Shown: positions 1 through 8,000 of the stretch, piece by piece
Layout of the letters: every line of letters begins with the position of its first letter
Position numbering within the stretch: position 1 is the stretch's first letter
Origin: Oscillospiraceae bacterium
Lineage (GTDB): Bacteria; Bacillota_A; Clostridia; Oscillospirales; Oscillospiraceae
Assembly (NCBI GenBank): GCA_016302005.1
Contig: JAEDOK010000023.1
Location: 1-16,866 of the forward strand
Reading direction: 5' to 3'
Length of the DNA stretch: 16,866 nt
Made by a program: the position numbers and the translations under genes
Notes under the pieces: model-generated
What the model was told of the DNA's origin: nothing
Seen by the model: only the letters and a program-made list of their open reading frames with translations
The model's database searches: none

Positions 1-164
1 CCACTCTGATTTCTCACTTCTGCCTTAACGCGGCAAACGGGGTCTCCCCTCGCTCCCGAACGCACTTCCCCCACGCAGCGCCATGCCCGCTTCCAGCCGA
101 CGGCGGTCACTCTCTGCCACGCCCCTTGCAGGGTACTCTTTTCGATCCACGCGATATTTTCATT
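1..164 (-). promoter_or_regulatory. T-box riboswitch leader, partial (cut by window edge)
   Basis: On the minus strand this leader carries the classical T-box landmarks in the right order. An AGTA box lies at 134-137 (GAGTACC). AGAGAG is at 110-115, and a GNTG-type GCTG at 94-97 within GGCTGGAAG. A GAA-then-GGGAG block at 53-68 surrounds the specifier loop. An F-box-like CCGCGTTAAGG is at 23-33, and AGAGTGG, the first half of the T-box sequence (usually followed by NACCGCG), is at 1-7. T-box leaders sense uncharged tRNA and let transcription or translation proceed into aminoacyl-tRNA synthetase, amino acid synthesis or transport genes. The regulated gene lies left of the window. By comparison with the usual GAA-N-codon-purine spacing, the specifier would be UGC at 64-62 (Cys). 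This is tentative: GUG (Val) or GCG (Ala) in shifted registers cannot be excluded. The landmarks and their order are seen; the amino acid is inferred. Confidence 0.85.
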
Positions 165-170
165 GCCATT

Positions 171-199
171 ATATTAGCATTTCCAAGGAAATGTGTCAA
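171..199 (-). promoter_or_regulatory. Sigma-A-type promoter for the T-box leader
   Basis: On the minus strand a perfect TTGACA (194-199) is followed after 17 bases by TAATAT (171-176), with TGC immediately upstream of the -10 (extended -10). Transcription would begin near 164 and run left into the T-box leader. An overlapping TATAAT at 168-173 is a less likely -10 because the spacer would be 20 bases. This promoter separates the off-window T-box gene from the pgsA operon. Confidence 0.85.
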
Positions 200-239
200 G
201 CAAAAAAGCACATTTCGCAAAGAATCGCCCCTGTTGGTT

Positions 240-309
240 GGGGACATGTCCCCGCCCTACGACCGACGATTGCAATCCTCCGTAGGGCACGACGACTCGG
301 CGCGTCGTG
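240..309. repeat. Mosaic palindromic intergenic repeat, copy 1
   Basis: Three dyads sit side by side between the pgsA stop and the T-box promoter. The first is a perfect 14-base palindrome GGGGACATGTCCCC (240-253). The second is GCCCTACG (254-261), inverted as CGTAGGGC (281-288). The third is CACGACG (288-294), inverted as CGTCGTG (303-309). The first 21 bases (240-260) recur exactly, in opposite orientation, at 15217-15237. This suggests a dispersed REP-like element. It could stabilise the 3' end of pgsA mRNA or help termination, but no T-tract follows it, so a classical terminator is not supported. Confidence 0.7.
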
Positions 310-325
310 TGCAGGCAGTTGCAGT

Positions 326-898
326 CTATCCCTTTTTCTCCTTCAGCACATCATGATTCTTGATGAAGTACTCCACGCCGGAGTAGAGGGTGGTTGCGGA
401 GATCAGACCGACGATGATCCAGTTGAGGGTTTTAATGAAGCACATGCCTAAGAGATCTGCGAAAATGGTCGTGTTGAAAAACAGCATCAAGCACATGCCC
501 GCCATTGTGACGGCGGTTTTGACCTTGCCGGACCAGCCTGCCGCGATCACTCTGCCCTTGCCCGCTGCGATCAGGCGCAGACCCGTTACGGCAAATTCCC
601 GTGTCAGGACGATCATCAGCGCCCACGCGGGGAACACGCCCCACTCGCAGAACATCGCCATAGCAGCAATGACCAGCACCTTGTCCGCCAGCGGATCAAG
701 GAATTTGCCGAGATCGGTCACCTGATTATAGCGGCGGGCGATCTTGCCGTCGATCAGATCGGTCAGGCTCGCAATGGCAAACACCGCCAGGGAAACATAC
801 TGCATGACCGTGCCGTACGCCTCCGCAAGGTACATACAAACGAGGAAAACAGGGATCAAAAGCACACGCGCCAGCGTGAATTTGGTTGCAGTCGTCAT
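326..898 (-). CDS. pgsA: CDP-diacylglycerol--glycerol-3-phosphate 3-phosphatidyltransferase
   Basis: This membrane enzyme makes phosphatidylglycerol phosphate from CDP-diacylglycerol and glycerol-3-phosphate, the committed step to phosphatidylglycerol and cardiolipin. The 190-residue protein shows the full CDP-alcohol phosphatidyltransferase signature D-x2-DG-x2-AR-x8-G-x3-D-x3-D at residues 47-72 (D47, D50, G51, A54, R55, G64, D68, D72). Hydrophobic segments lie near residues 8-24, 31-46, 75-97, 126-145 and 155-173. Length and motif spacing fit PgsA rather than phosphatidylserine synthase, but substrate choice is inferred from the family. It is the last gene of the long minus-strand run. Its ATG is 3 bases past the rimO stop, and its ribosome binding site AAGGAGGA (906-913) lies inside the end of rimO, so the two are translationally linked. 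The stop is TAG. Confidence 0.93.
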   Translation of the reverse strand: MTTATKFTLARVLLIPVFLVCMYLAEAYGTVMQYVSLAVFAIASLTDLIDGKIARRYNQVTDLGKFLDPLADKVLVIAAMAMFCEWGVFPAWALMIVLTREFAVTGLRLIAAGKGRVIAAGWSGKVKTAVTMAGMCLMLFFNTTIFADLLGMCFIKTLNWIIVGLISATTLYSGVEYFIKNHDVLKEKKG

Positions 899-901
899 CG
901 C

Positions 902-2230
902 TCAATCCTCCTTGAAACTTCCCACAAGGTCGCCATCGGCTACGCCCGTGATCTGCACCTGCACAAAGCTGCCGGGACGCACCGCCCTCTCACTGTCAAA
1001 GACAACTCTGCCGTCAATGTCCGGCGAATCGGCATAGGTCCTGCCGAAATACTGCTCCGTCTCGGGATCGTAGCCCTCACAGAGCACCTCCATCGTCGTG
1101 CCGAGGCGTGCTTCGTTATACGCATCCATAATGCGTGATTGCAGCTCAGAGACGATCTCCGCGCGGCGAACGGCAGTCTCCTCATCGGGATGCTCCATTT
1201 TTGCCGCCGCAGTCCCCTCCTCGGGAGAGAAGGCAAACGCGCCGACGCGCTCCAGCTTGTATTCGCGCAGCCAATCGCACAGCTCCTCGAATTCCGCCTC
1301 GCCCTCACCCGGCAGACCCGTGATCAAGCTGGTGCGGATCACGGCATCCGGAATCTTCTTGCGTATCTTGGCAAACAGTTCGTTCAGTTCCGCCTTGGTA
1401 CCCCGGCGATTCATCTTCTTGAGGATCGTATCATTGACATGCTGGATGGGGATATCCATATACTTGACGATCTTCGGCTCGGACGCAATGACCTCCAGCA
1501 GCTCGTCGGTCAGCTCGTCGGGATAGAGATAATGCACCCGCACCCAATGCAGCTTTTCGATCCTGCAAAGCTCCCGCAAAAGCTCCGGGAGCTTTCGCTC
1601 ACCGTAGAGGTCGATACCGTAGCGGCTGGTATCCTGCGCAACGACGATCAGCTCCTTCACGCCGTCCTCTGCCAGCATCCGCGCCTCATAGAGGCAGTCG
1701 TCCATCGTGCGGCTGCGGTATCTGCCGCGCAGGGACGGAATGACGCAGTAGGAGCAGCGGTTGTCGCAGCCCTCCGCGATCTTTAAATAGGCGTAATACT
1801 CCGGCGTGGTCAGGATGCGTCCCGCCTCGCTCATCGGCGCATGGATGTCGCCGAATTCACTGACAGTCTCGCCGCCGAGCAGACGCTCCGCAACAGAAAC
1901 GATATCGTCATAGCTGCCCGTGCCGAGCACGCCGTCCACTTCCGGCATTTCGGTCAGGATCTCGTCCTGATAGCGCTGCGAGAGGCAGCCGGTGACAAGG
2001 AGCTTTCCGATCACACCCGCTGCTTTCAGCTCTCCCATGGCAAGAATATTGTCGATCGCCTCGCTCTTGGCGGAGTCGATAAAGCCGCAGGTGTTGATGA
2101 TGACGACATCCGCGCCCTCTACCGTGGGCAAGATCTCATAGCCCGCCTCCCGCAGGAGGTACATCATCTGCTCCGCGTTGACCTGATTTTTCGCGCAGCC
2201 GAGGGAGATCATCCCGATGCTTTTGCTCAT
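902..2230 (-). CDS. rimO: Ribosomal protein S12 methylthiotransferase (radical SAM)
   Basis: RimO adds a methylthio group to a conserved aspartate of ribosomal protein S12, using two iron-sulfur clusters and S-adenosylmethionine. The 442-residue protein has the three family domains. The N-terminal UPF0004/MTTase domain (1-125) has cluster cysteines C12 (SLGCAKNQ), C48 (NTCGF) and C82 (GCLSQRY). The radical SAM domain (about 140-370) has C155-x3-C159-x2-C162 in EGCDNRCSYC followed by VIPSLRGRYRSR. The C-terminal TRAM domain covers about 375-440. The IPS-x-RGRxRSR sequence and total length fit RimO better than its tRNA-modifying relatives MiaB and MtaB. It starts at ATG 2230 with AAAGGAAA just upstream, 18 bases after recX. 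It lies between recX and pgsA in one operon. Confidence 0.95.
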   Translation of the reverse strand: MSKSIGMISLGCAKNQVNAEQMMYLLREAGYEILPTVEGADVVIINTCGFIDSAKSEAIDNILAMGELKAAGVIGKLLVTGCLSQRYQDEILTEMPEVDGVLGTGSYDDIVSVAERLLGGETVSEFGDIHAPMSEAGRILTTPEYYAYLKIAEGCDNRCSYCVIPSLRGRYRSRTMDDCLYEARMLAEDGVKELIVVAQDTSRYGIDLYGERKLPELLRELCRIEKLHWVRVHYLYPDELTDELLEVIASEPKIVKYMDIPIQHVNDTILKKMNRRGTKAELNELFAKIRKKIPDAVIRTSLITGLPGEGEAEFEELCDWLREYKLERVGAFAFSPEEGTAAAKMEHPDEETAVRRAEIVSELQSRIMDAYNEARLGTTMEVLCEGYDPETEQYFGRTYADSPDIDGRVVFDSERAVRPGSFVQVQITGVADGDLVGSFKED

Positions 2231-2248
2231 AAACCTAATTTCCTTTCT

Positions 2249-2875
2249 TCATTCCTCGAAGAATTCTTCCTCCGACGCGTAGCGGGAAAGCGCACGTCGA
2301 ATGTCCTCCCATGAATGTCCGCGCCGCAAGAGCGCGTCCGTTGCGCGCTTGATCTCCGTGCGGTCGGGAGTTTTGCCGCGAAAGCGGCGCTGTAAAAACA
2401 AGTCAATGGCATCGTCCTGCAGCGGAAGCTGCTCCAGTGCCTCGTCCCACAGTTCCTTGGGAACTCGCTTTTCGTAGAGCATTTGACGGATCCGCGCCGC
2501 GCCGTAGCCCCTTGCCGCGCCGCTGCGGACGATCTGCGCGGCAGTCCGGCGGTCATCCAGCAAGTGCAGCTCAGAAAGCCACGCAACCGCTTCTTCGGCG
2601 TGTTCTTCCGTCTCGCCCTTCTGCACGAGGCGGCGCTGCAGCTCCGTTTTTGTGACCGATGCCGCCGAAACGATGCGCACGGCGCGTTCCCTTGCCGAAG
2701 CCGCGCCGCAGGTCTCTTTGATCGAATCCATTGCCGCGTCGGGCAGCTCCATGCCGGCATACAAGCCCAGCTCCGCGATGGCGGCGGGCAGGATCAGCAG
2801 ACTTTCCCCGTTGTCAAATCGGACACGCAGCTTTCCCTGTGGGGAGCGGGTCTGCTCGATCGCCTCAACCCTCAT
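2249..2875 (-). CDS. recX: RecX, regulator of RecA
   Basis: RecX proteins bind RecA filaments and limit, or sometimes assist, recombinase activity. The predicted 208-residue protein is rich in the paired-helix RecX pattern: [14 protein letters not shown] followed by [17 protein letters not shown] and then [19 protein letters not shown] third repeat near the C-terminus has [22 protein letters not shown] chose ATG at 2875 because GAGGA lies 5 bases upstream. An in-frame TTG at 2878 would sit only 2 bases from that site. The gene overlaps the end of recA by 11 bases, consistent with coupled translation and the widespread recA-recX pairing. It is followed 18 bases later by rimO. Confidence 0.9.
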   Translation of the reverse strand: MRVEAIEQTRSPQGKLRVRFDNGESLLILPAAIAELGLYAGMELPDAAMDSIKETCGAASARERAVRIVSAASVTKTELQRRLVQKGETEEHAEEAVAWLSELHLLDDRRTAAQIVRSGAARGYGAARIRQMLYEKRVPKELWDEALEQLPLQDDAIDLFLQRRFRGKTPDRTEIKRATDALLRRGHSWEDIRRALSRYASEEEFFEE

Positions 2876-3968
2876 CAAAATCCTCGGCGGAGATGTCTAC
2901 CGCCTTGGCGGCAGGCGCAGCAGGCTTTCTGGAACGGGCGCTTTGCAGCTCTGCAAGATGCTCACGCACCTTCTTTTCCAATTCGTCCGCAAGCTCCGGG
3001 TGCTCCGCGATATACTGCTTGGCATTGTCGCGTCCCTGTCCGATGCGTTCGTCGCCGATGGAGAACCAACTGCCGCTCTTGTTGACCAGCTCCAGCTCCA
3101 CCGCCATATCCAAAAGCTCACCGAATTTGGAGATACCCTCACCGTACATGATATCAAACACCGCCTCGCGGAAGGGAGGCGCGACCTTATTCTTAATGAC
3201 CTTGACGCGGGTACGGTTGCCGATGATCGTACCGCCGTCCTTGATCGCCTCGACCTTACGCACATCGAGGCGGACGGAGGCATAGAACTTCAGCGCATTG
3301 CCGCCCGTGGTCGTCTCGGGGTTGCCGTACATCACACCGATCTTCATGCGAAGCTGGTTGATGAAAATGACGATGCAGTTGGTCTTTGCGATCGTGCCTG
3401 CCAGCTTGCGCAGCGCCTGCGACATCAAACGCGCCTGCAAGCCGACGAACGCATCGCCCATCTCGCCCTCGATCTCCTGCCGCGGCACAAGGGCTGCAAC
3501 GGAGTCCACAACAACGACGTCGATCGCGCCGGAGCGGACAAGGGCATCCGTGATCTCCAACGCCTGCTCACCCGTGTCGGGCTGAGAGACGAGCATGGAG
3601 TCGATATCCACACCGATCGCCTCGGCATAGGTCGGGTCGAGCGCGTGCTCCGCGTCCACGAAGGCGACCTCACCGCCCCGCTTCTGCGCCTCTGCAACAA
3701 CATGCAATGCCAGCGTCGTCTTGCCGGAGGATTCCGGACCGTAGATTTCAATAATTCTGCCCTTCGGAAGTCCGCCGATGCCGAGGGCGGCATCCAGCGC
3801 CAGGGAGCCGGTGGGGATCGCGTCGATATTCATCTCGGGGCGGTCACCCAAACGCATGACCGAACCTTTGCCGAAATTCTTCTCGATCTGATGCAGGGCG
3901 GTTTCCAGTGCTTTCTTCTTATCCTCCGCAGGTGCAGGGGCTTCATAAGTCGGTTTCTTCTGTGCCAT
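2865..3968 (-). CDS. recA: Recombinase RecA
   Basis: RecA forms filaments on single-stranded DNA, catalyses strand exchange and triggers LexA self-cleavage. Numbered from the chosen start, the 367-residue protein has Walker [10 protein letters not shown] at 77-85, catalytic-region EH in VDAEHALDP (105-113), Walker [11 protein letters not shown] (151-160), loop 1 EGEMGD (167-172) and loop 2 from NQLRMKIGV to NPETTTGG (204-223). The C-terminal tail ends in acidic EDFDEG, as is usual. I chose ATG at 3968 (MAQKKPTYE) because AGGAAG lies 7 bases upstream. An in-frame TTG at 3974 would lie too close to that site. Only 2 bases separate it from the prmC stop. I see no LexA box or dedicated promoter right upstream, so expression probably depends on upstream promoters. 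Confidence 0.98.
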   Translation of the reverse strand: MAQKKPTYEAPAPAEDKKKALETALHQIEKNFGKGSVMRLGDRPEMNIDAIPTGSLALDAALGIGGLPKGRIIEIYGPESSGKTTLALHVVAEAQKRGGEVAFVDAEHALDPTYAEAIGVDIDSMLVSQPDTGEQALEITDALVRSGAIDVVVVDSVAALVPRQEIEGEMGDAFVGLQARLMSQALRKLAGTIAKTNCIVIFINQLRMKIGVMYGNPETTTGGNALKFYASVRLDVRKVEAIKDGGTIIGNRTRVKVIKNKVAPPFREAVFDIMYGEGISKFGELLDMAVELELVNKSGSWFSIGDERIGQGRDNAKQYIAEHPELADELEKKVREHLAELQSARSRKPAAPAAKAVDISAEDFDEG

Positions 3969-3970
3969 GT

Positions 3971-4840
3971 TCAATCTTCCTCTCTTTTTTGGGCAAGTAC
4001 CGCCCTTGTAATATCTGCCGTGTCTTTTCTTAATTCTAAAATCTCATAGCCGCCGCGCTCCAAAAGCGAACAGACGGCACTTTCCTGCCCCATGCCGAAT
4101 TCAAAGCACAGATAGCCGTTTCCGCGCAGGGCGGAGGTAAAATTCCGAATGATCGCGCGGTAGAAATCCAGCCCATCCTCGCCGCCGTCGAGCGCAAGGT
4201 GCGGCTCAAAATCGCGGACGGAGGGGTCGAGCGACTTCATCTCCTCACTCGTCACATAGGGCGGGTTGGCGACGATCAGGTCAAAGGTCCCCAAAAACTC
4301 CTGTGCCGGTTTTTTTGCATCAATGGGCACGCATTTGACCCGTGCGGCAAGCTTTAAGTCCTGCGCGTTGCGTCTTGCCACCCGCAGCGCTGCCTGCGAG
4401 ATATCGCCCAGCGTCACGCGAGCATCCTTGACACGCTTCGCGATGGCAAGCCCGATACAGCCGCTGCCTGTGCAGAGATCCAAAATACGCGGATTCTGCT
4501 CCAAAAACAGCGCCTTTTTAATGGCAAGCTCCGTCACAACGGTGGTATCGTCGCGTGGGATCAGCACATCAGGCGTGACGGTCAGGGTCATGTCGTAAAA
4601 ATCCCACTGTCCGAGGATGTAGGGCATTGGTTCTCCCTTGACATAGCGCTGTACAAAGGACTCAGCAAGCTCACAGATCTCCTGCGAGGCATACAGCTCC
4701 CGATCCGCGATCATCTGCTCCGCCGTCTTCCCCGAGGCGGCACAGATCAGCTCACGAGCGATGTTCGAAGCGAACTGTCCTTCCTTCGGCAGCAGAGCTT
4801 TGCGCGCGTCCAAGTAAAGGTCCGCGTACTTCTTTACCAT
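3971..4840 (-). CDS. prmC: Peptide chain release factor N5-glutamine methyltransferase
   Basis: PrmC methylates the glutamine of the GGQ motif in release factors RF1 and RF2, raising termination efficiency. The 289-residue protein has an N-terminal helical domain with GEPMPYILG (69-77), SAM-binding motif [11 protein letters not shown] (121-130), an acidic motif II GDIS, and the catalytic NPPY at 192-195. The loop usually written PRPxTE reads PRDDTT here (95-100), a mild departure from the textbook form. Length is normal. The gene overlaps the upstream DUF1385 gene by 7 bases and has AGGAGGG 9 bases before its ATG. prfA, its common partner and substrate gene, is not next to it; recA follows instead. 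Confidence 0.93.
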   Translation of the reverse strand: MVKKYADLYLDARKALLPKEGQFASNIARELICAASGKTAEQMIADRELYASQEICELAESFVQRYVKGEPMPYILGQWDFYDMTLTVTPDVLIPRDDTTVVTELAIKKALFLEQNPRILDLCTGSGCIGLAIAKRVKDARVTLGDISQAALRVARRNAQDLKLAARVKCVPIDAKKPAQEFLGTFDLIVANPPYVTSEEMKSLDPSVRDFEPHLALDGGEDGLDFYRAIIRNFTSALRGNGYLCFEFGMGQESAVCSLLERGGYEILELRKDTADITRAVLAQKREED

Positions 4841-5829
4841 TTGTCACTGCCCTCCTGTTCCGGCAGCACCAGTGTCAGCGCCTCAATGCCGACCTCGATC
4901 ATCGAATCATCCGGCTCGTTGGTCGTTAAGTATTGCAGCCACATGCCCGGCGCGGACAACGCGTGCGTCAGCCAGTTATCAAAGCGTCCGACCAAGCGGT
5001 TGAATTCATAGCTGATGCCGACCACAAGGGGCAGGAGCAGCAGCTTGAGCGCGACCCGCACGAGGGCGTTCAACACAGCGGAGTCAAATTCCGGCGTGAT
5101 CGGCCGCAGCAGCACCGACGCGACCGAGAATACCAGAATCGACACGATAATGACAACAAAGAGGAAGCTCGTGCCGCAGCGCGGGTGCAAGCGGGTCTGC
5201 GCCCGCACGTTTTCGACCGTCAGCGGCAGCTTTGCCTCATAGCAGCGGATGGTCTTATGCTCCGCGCCGTGGTAGGAGAACACGCGTTTCATATCCTTCA
5301 TCCGTGAGATGAGGAACATGTACACAAGGAAGATCGCAATGCGGACCGCGCCCTCGATCAAGTTGCGCACGATCTCATTGTCGGTGATCCAGCGGTTGAT
5401 AAAGGAACCGATCAGCGACGGCAGGACAATGAACAGTCCGACGGAAAGGGCGATTCCCAGCACCACGGCAACCGTGACAAGAACACTCTGCGCTTTTTCA
5501 GAGTAGAGCTTCTTTTCCAGCCATGCATCAAATTTTGACTGTTTTTCCGCAGAGTTTTCCTCTTCATCTACGAAAAAATCCGCAGAATACATCAGCGCGC
5601 TCACGCCCGTTTTCATCGAGGCGCAGAAGTTGAACACGCCGCGCACAAAGGGAATCTTCTTCACGCTGCATCTTTTTACCGGCTTACGCGGCTCGACCTT
5701 GGTATGGATGCCGTCCTTCGCGCGCACGACCGTCGCGCACTTGTCGGGGCCCATCATCATGATACCCTCGATCAGCGCCTGACCGCCGATCATCGTCTTA
5801 AATTTCTCATTGGTTGTTTTTTTTGCCAT
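4834..5829 (-). CDS. DUF1385 (YqhQ-like) integral membrane protein
   Basis: This belongs to the DUF1385/YqhQ family, widespread in Firmicutes and of unknown biochemical role. It is sometimes predicted to bind metal because of its conserved His/Cys/Glu motifs. The 331-residue protein shows the family marks: GGQALIEGIMMM near the N-terminus (15-26), YHGAEHKTI (186-194) and HPRCGTSF (215-222). Four hydrophobic segments are visible at about 115-138, 158-176, 221-241 and 258-275. There is no signal peptide. The gene begins at ATG 5829, with AAAGGA 5 bases upstream, 11 bases after the kinase stop. It overlaps prmC at its end. DUF1385 next to prmC is a recurrent arrangement in Clostridia (from general knowledge), so it probably belongs with the housekeeping genes rather than the two-component system. 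Function is not assigned. Confidence 0.9.
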   Translation of the reverse strand: MAKKTTNEKFKTMIGGQALIEGIMMMGPDKCATVVRAKDGIHTKVEPRKPVKRCSVKKIPFVRGVFNFCASMKTGVSALMYSADFFVDEEENSAEKQSKFDAWLEKKLYSEKAQSVLVTVAVVLGIALSVGLFIVLPSLIGSFINRWITDNEIVRNLIEGAVRIAIFLVYMFLISRMKDMKRVFSYHGAEHKTIRCYEAKLPLTVENVRAQTRLHPRCGTSFLFVVIIVSILVFSVASVLLRPITPEFDSAVLNALVRVALKLLLLPLVVGISYEFNRLVGRFDNWLTHALSAPGMWLQYLTTNEPDDSMIEVGIEALTLVLPEQEGSDKW

Positions 5830-5840
5830 AGCTGTCCTTT

Positions 5841-7259
5841 CTATCGCTCTGCAACAGGCAGGGAGATGGTCACGAGCGTGCCGCCGCCCTCGGCGTTCGA
5901 CAGCTCCAGTGTGCCGTTATGCATGGAGACGATCTCCTCACAGACGGCAAGTCCGATGCCGCTGCCGCGCGCCTTGCTTGTGCCCTTATAAAACTTCTTT
6001 TTGACCAGCGGCAGCTCCTCCTCGGGAATGCCGGGCCCGAAATCGCGGATACGCACAACCACAGAGTCTCCTTCAAGCCGCATTTCCGCCGTAATCTTGC
6101 CGCCCTCGCCGCCGTGCTTTGCCGCATTGTCGAGGATGTTTAAGAAAACCTGCCGCATTCGAGAGGGGTCACACGGAATCTCAGGGATCTCCTCCTCGTT
6201 TTCCAAATAGACAAGCTCGATATTTTCCTGCTTCAGACGAGAGCCGTACATAAACACCGTATCTTCAAACTCAGCGCGGATATCACTCATCGTCACATTT
6301 AGCGTAAAGCGCCCGTCCTGCATCCGCGTGAATTCCAGCAGCTCCTCGACCATGCCGGTCAAACGGCGCGATTCGCGCAGGATGATATTCAGTCCGCGCC
6401 TTGCCTCGGTGGAGTCCACGCTGCCGCCTGCGGAGAGGAGGGTTTCGCTCCAGCCGCTAATTGCCGTCAGGGGTGTGCGCAGCTCATGAGAAACCGATGA
6501 GATAAACTCCGACTGCATTTTCTCCGACTGGCTGATCTTATTGGACATATCGTTGATCGTGTCTGCAAGCTCACCGATCTCGTCGTCAAACTGCCGCTGG
6601 ATCTGCACACCGTAGCCGCCCGAGGCGATACGCTTTGCCGTCGCGGTGATCTCCGAGACCGGCACAAGGATGGATTTGAGATAGTATCTGCCGCTGATAT
6701 AGACGATCAGCATCATCAGCATACCGACCAGCACAATGATCAGGCTGAACACCATGATCTGACGATCCACGCGGGAAAGGCTCGTCACATACCGCAGCAC
6801 GCCGATGACCTCACCGTTGGAATAAATCAGCGGGCTGGACACCGCCATAATGCGTTCCCCTGTGGCGGGATTCTCCCCCGTAAAGGAGCTGATCTGCTTC
6901 GTTTCAATCGCCTGGGTGATGTCGCTCGTCACAGTTGCCTCGGTGGAAAGCGGTCCGTAGGAGGAAGCCACGATACGGTAATTCGTGTTGATGAATTGCA
7001 GCTCCATGATGTCCTTTGATTCAAAGGTCTGTGTGAACTTTGCGCAGGAGTGGTAATATTCGTTGTAGCTCTTGCCGATGTAGGTCTCAAAGAAGCTCGT
7101 ACTCGCGCGCGCCTTTGCCTCCAAGCCCGCCTCCATACTGGAGTAGTAATACGCGGCGACGGTAACGGAAAGTGCAGTAACGCATAACAGCACCAGTGCA
7201 AGCACGATACTCAGGGTGTTGCGCAGCCAGCGCCGCTGCAAGCCCTTTCCCCTTTTCAT
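5841..7259 (-). CDS. Membrane sensor histidine kinase (PhoR/ResE-like)
   Basis: This is the sensor of a two-component system with the regulator encoded just upstream. In the 472-residue protein, TM1 is at about 14-37, followed by an extracytoplasmic sensor of about 130 residues with a PDC/Cache-like feel (INTNYRIVASS, then GENPATGERIMAVSSPLIYSNGEVIGVLRYV). TM2 is at about 170-190 and a HAMP linker at about 191-243. The H-box is SSVSHELRTPLT with the phosphorylated His258. The N-box has ILDNAAKH (N378), and the ATP-binding G-boxes are DFGPGIP (406-412) and GSGIGLAV (432-439). All catalytic motifs are intact. I chose ATG 7259 for its GGAGG 8 bases upstream. An ATG at 7277 overlapping the regulator stop as TAATG, or GTG at 7289, would add 6 or 10 residues. 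The signal sensed is unknown; the co-transcribed lipoprotein is a candidate partner. Confidence 0.92.
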   Translation of the reverse strand: MKRGKGLQRRWLRNTLSIVLALVLLCVTALSVTVAAYYYSSMEAGLEAKARASTSFFETYIGKSYNEYYHSCAKFTQTFESKDIMELQFINTNYRIVASSYGPLSTEATVTSDITQAIETKQISSFTGENPATGERIMAVSSPLIYSNGEVIGVLRYVTSLSRVDRQIMVFSLIIVLVGMLMMLIVYISGRYYLKSILVPVSEITATAKRIASGGYGVQIQRQFDDEIGELADTINDMSNKISQSEKMQSEFISSVSHELRTPLTAISGWSETLLSAGGSVDSTEARRGLNIILRESRRLTGMVEELLEFTRMQDGRFTLNVTMSDIRAEFEDTVFMYGSRLKQENIELVYLENEEEIPEIPCDPSRMRQVFLNILDNAAKHGGEGGKITAEMRLEGDSVVVRIRDFGPGIPEEELPLVKKKFYKGTSKARGSGIGLAVCEEIVSMHNGTLELSNAEGGGTLVTISLPVAER

Positions 7260-7276
7260 GCCATCCGCCTCCGGCA

Positions 7277-7963
7277 TTACAGCCCCCACTTATAGCCAAA
7301 GCCCCAGACCGTCGTGATATAGGTCGGGTTCGCGGTATTGTCCTCAATTTTAATGCGCAGGCGGCGGATGTTGACATCGACGATTTTTAATTCGCCGTCA
7401 TAGTCTCTGCCCCAGACCGATGTCAGAATGTCCTCACGGGAGAGGGCGCGCCCGGGATTCTGCATAAAGAGCTGGATGATGGCATATTCCACCTGCGTCA
7501 GCTTAATGCGTCTGCCATCCTTTTCCAGCGTGCGGTTACGGATGTTCAGCGTGAACGGCTCGTGGACGATGATCTCCGGATCAGACTCCGCGCCGCCGCC
7601 GACTCTGCGATAAAGCGCGTCGATGCGCGCGGTCAGCTCTGCAGGGGAAAAGGGCTTCGTCACATAGTCGTCCGCCCCCGTCATGAGTCCCGTCACCTTG
7701 TCCATCTCCTGCGTCCGTGCCGTCAGCATGATGATGCCAATGGTTTTGTTGGTCGCGCGGATGTTGCGGCAGACCTCAAAGCCGTCAATGTCGGGCAGCA
7801 TGATGTCCAAAATCGCCACGCCGACATCCGGATTTTCCTTCAGCCGTTCCAGCGCCTCCATGCCCGTGCCTGCCTCAATCGGGTCATAGCCCGCTCGCTT
7901 CAGATTAATGACCACAAAGCTGCGGATGCTGACCTCGTCCTCCAATATCAGTACCTTTTTCAT
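7277..7963 (-). CDS. OmpR/PhoB-family response regulator
   Basis: This is a DNA-binding response regulator partnered with the downstream kinase. The 228-residue length is typical. The receiver domain (1-120) has acidic pocket residues E8, D9 and E10, phospho-acceptor D53 (ILDIMLPDIDG), T81 (LTA) and K103 (KPF). The winged-helix output domain (about 130-226) contains KLTQVEYAIIQLFMQNPG, LSREDILTSVWG, DVNIRRLRIKIE and the closing VWGFGYKW wing. I chose ATG 7963 (MKKVLILEDE) because AGGAGG lies 8 bases upstream. An ATG at 7969 would be only 2 bases from it, and the longer reading frame to 8071 runs into the lipoprotein gene. It lies 37 bases downstream of the lipoprotein stop. Targets are unknown. 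Confidence 0.95.
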   Translation of the reverse strand: MKKVLILEDEVSIRSFVVINLKRAGYDPIEAGTGMEALERLKENPDVGVAILDIMLPDIDGFEVCRNIRATNKTIGIIMLTARTQEMDKVTGLMTGADDYVTKPFSPAELTARIDALYRRVGGGAESDPEIIVHEPFTLNIRNRTLEKDGRRIKLTQVEYAIIQLFMQNPGRALSREDILTSVWGRDYDGELKIVDVNIRRLRIKIEDNTANPTYITTVWGFGYKWGL

Positions 7964-8000
7964 TCTCATATCCTCCTCGGCGTTATCCGCCGTTGCTTTT

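Noticed and set aside
240..309. Palindromic cluster as a classical terminator of pgsA
   Set aside because: The hairpins are strong but no T-tract follows on the minus strand, and the core recurs elsewhere. It is treated as a repeat.
83..451. Small plus-strand open frames over the left edge
   Set aside because: They overlap the T-box leader, the promoter and the repeat on the other strand. They have no ribosome binding site or family resemblance.
2652..4049. 465-codon open frame on the plus strand antisense to recA and recX
   Set aside because: It has no ribosome binding site, resembles no family, and lies wholly opposite two strongly conserved genes. It is a by-product of GC-rich codon use.
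4763..4775. GTTC-N5-GAAC dyad inside prmC considered as a LexA site for recA
   Set aside because: The half-sites are in the opposite order to a LexA box (GAAC then GTTC), and the dyad lies about 800 bases from recA inside coding sequence.
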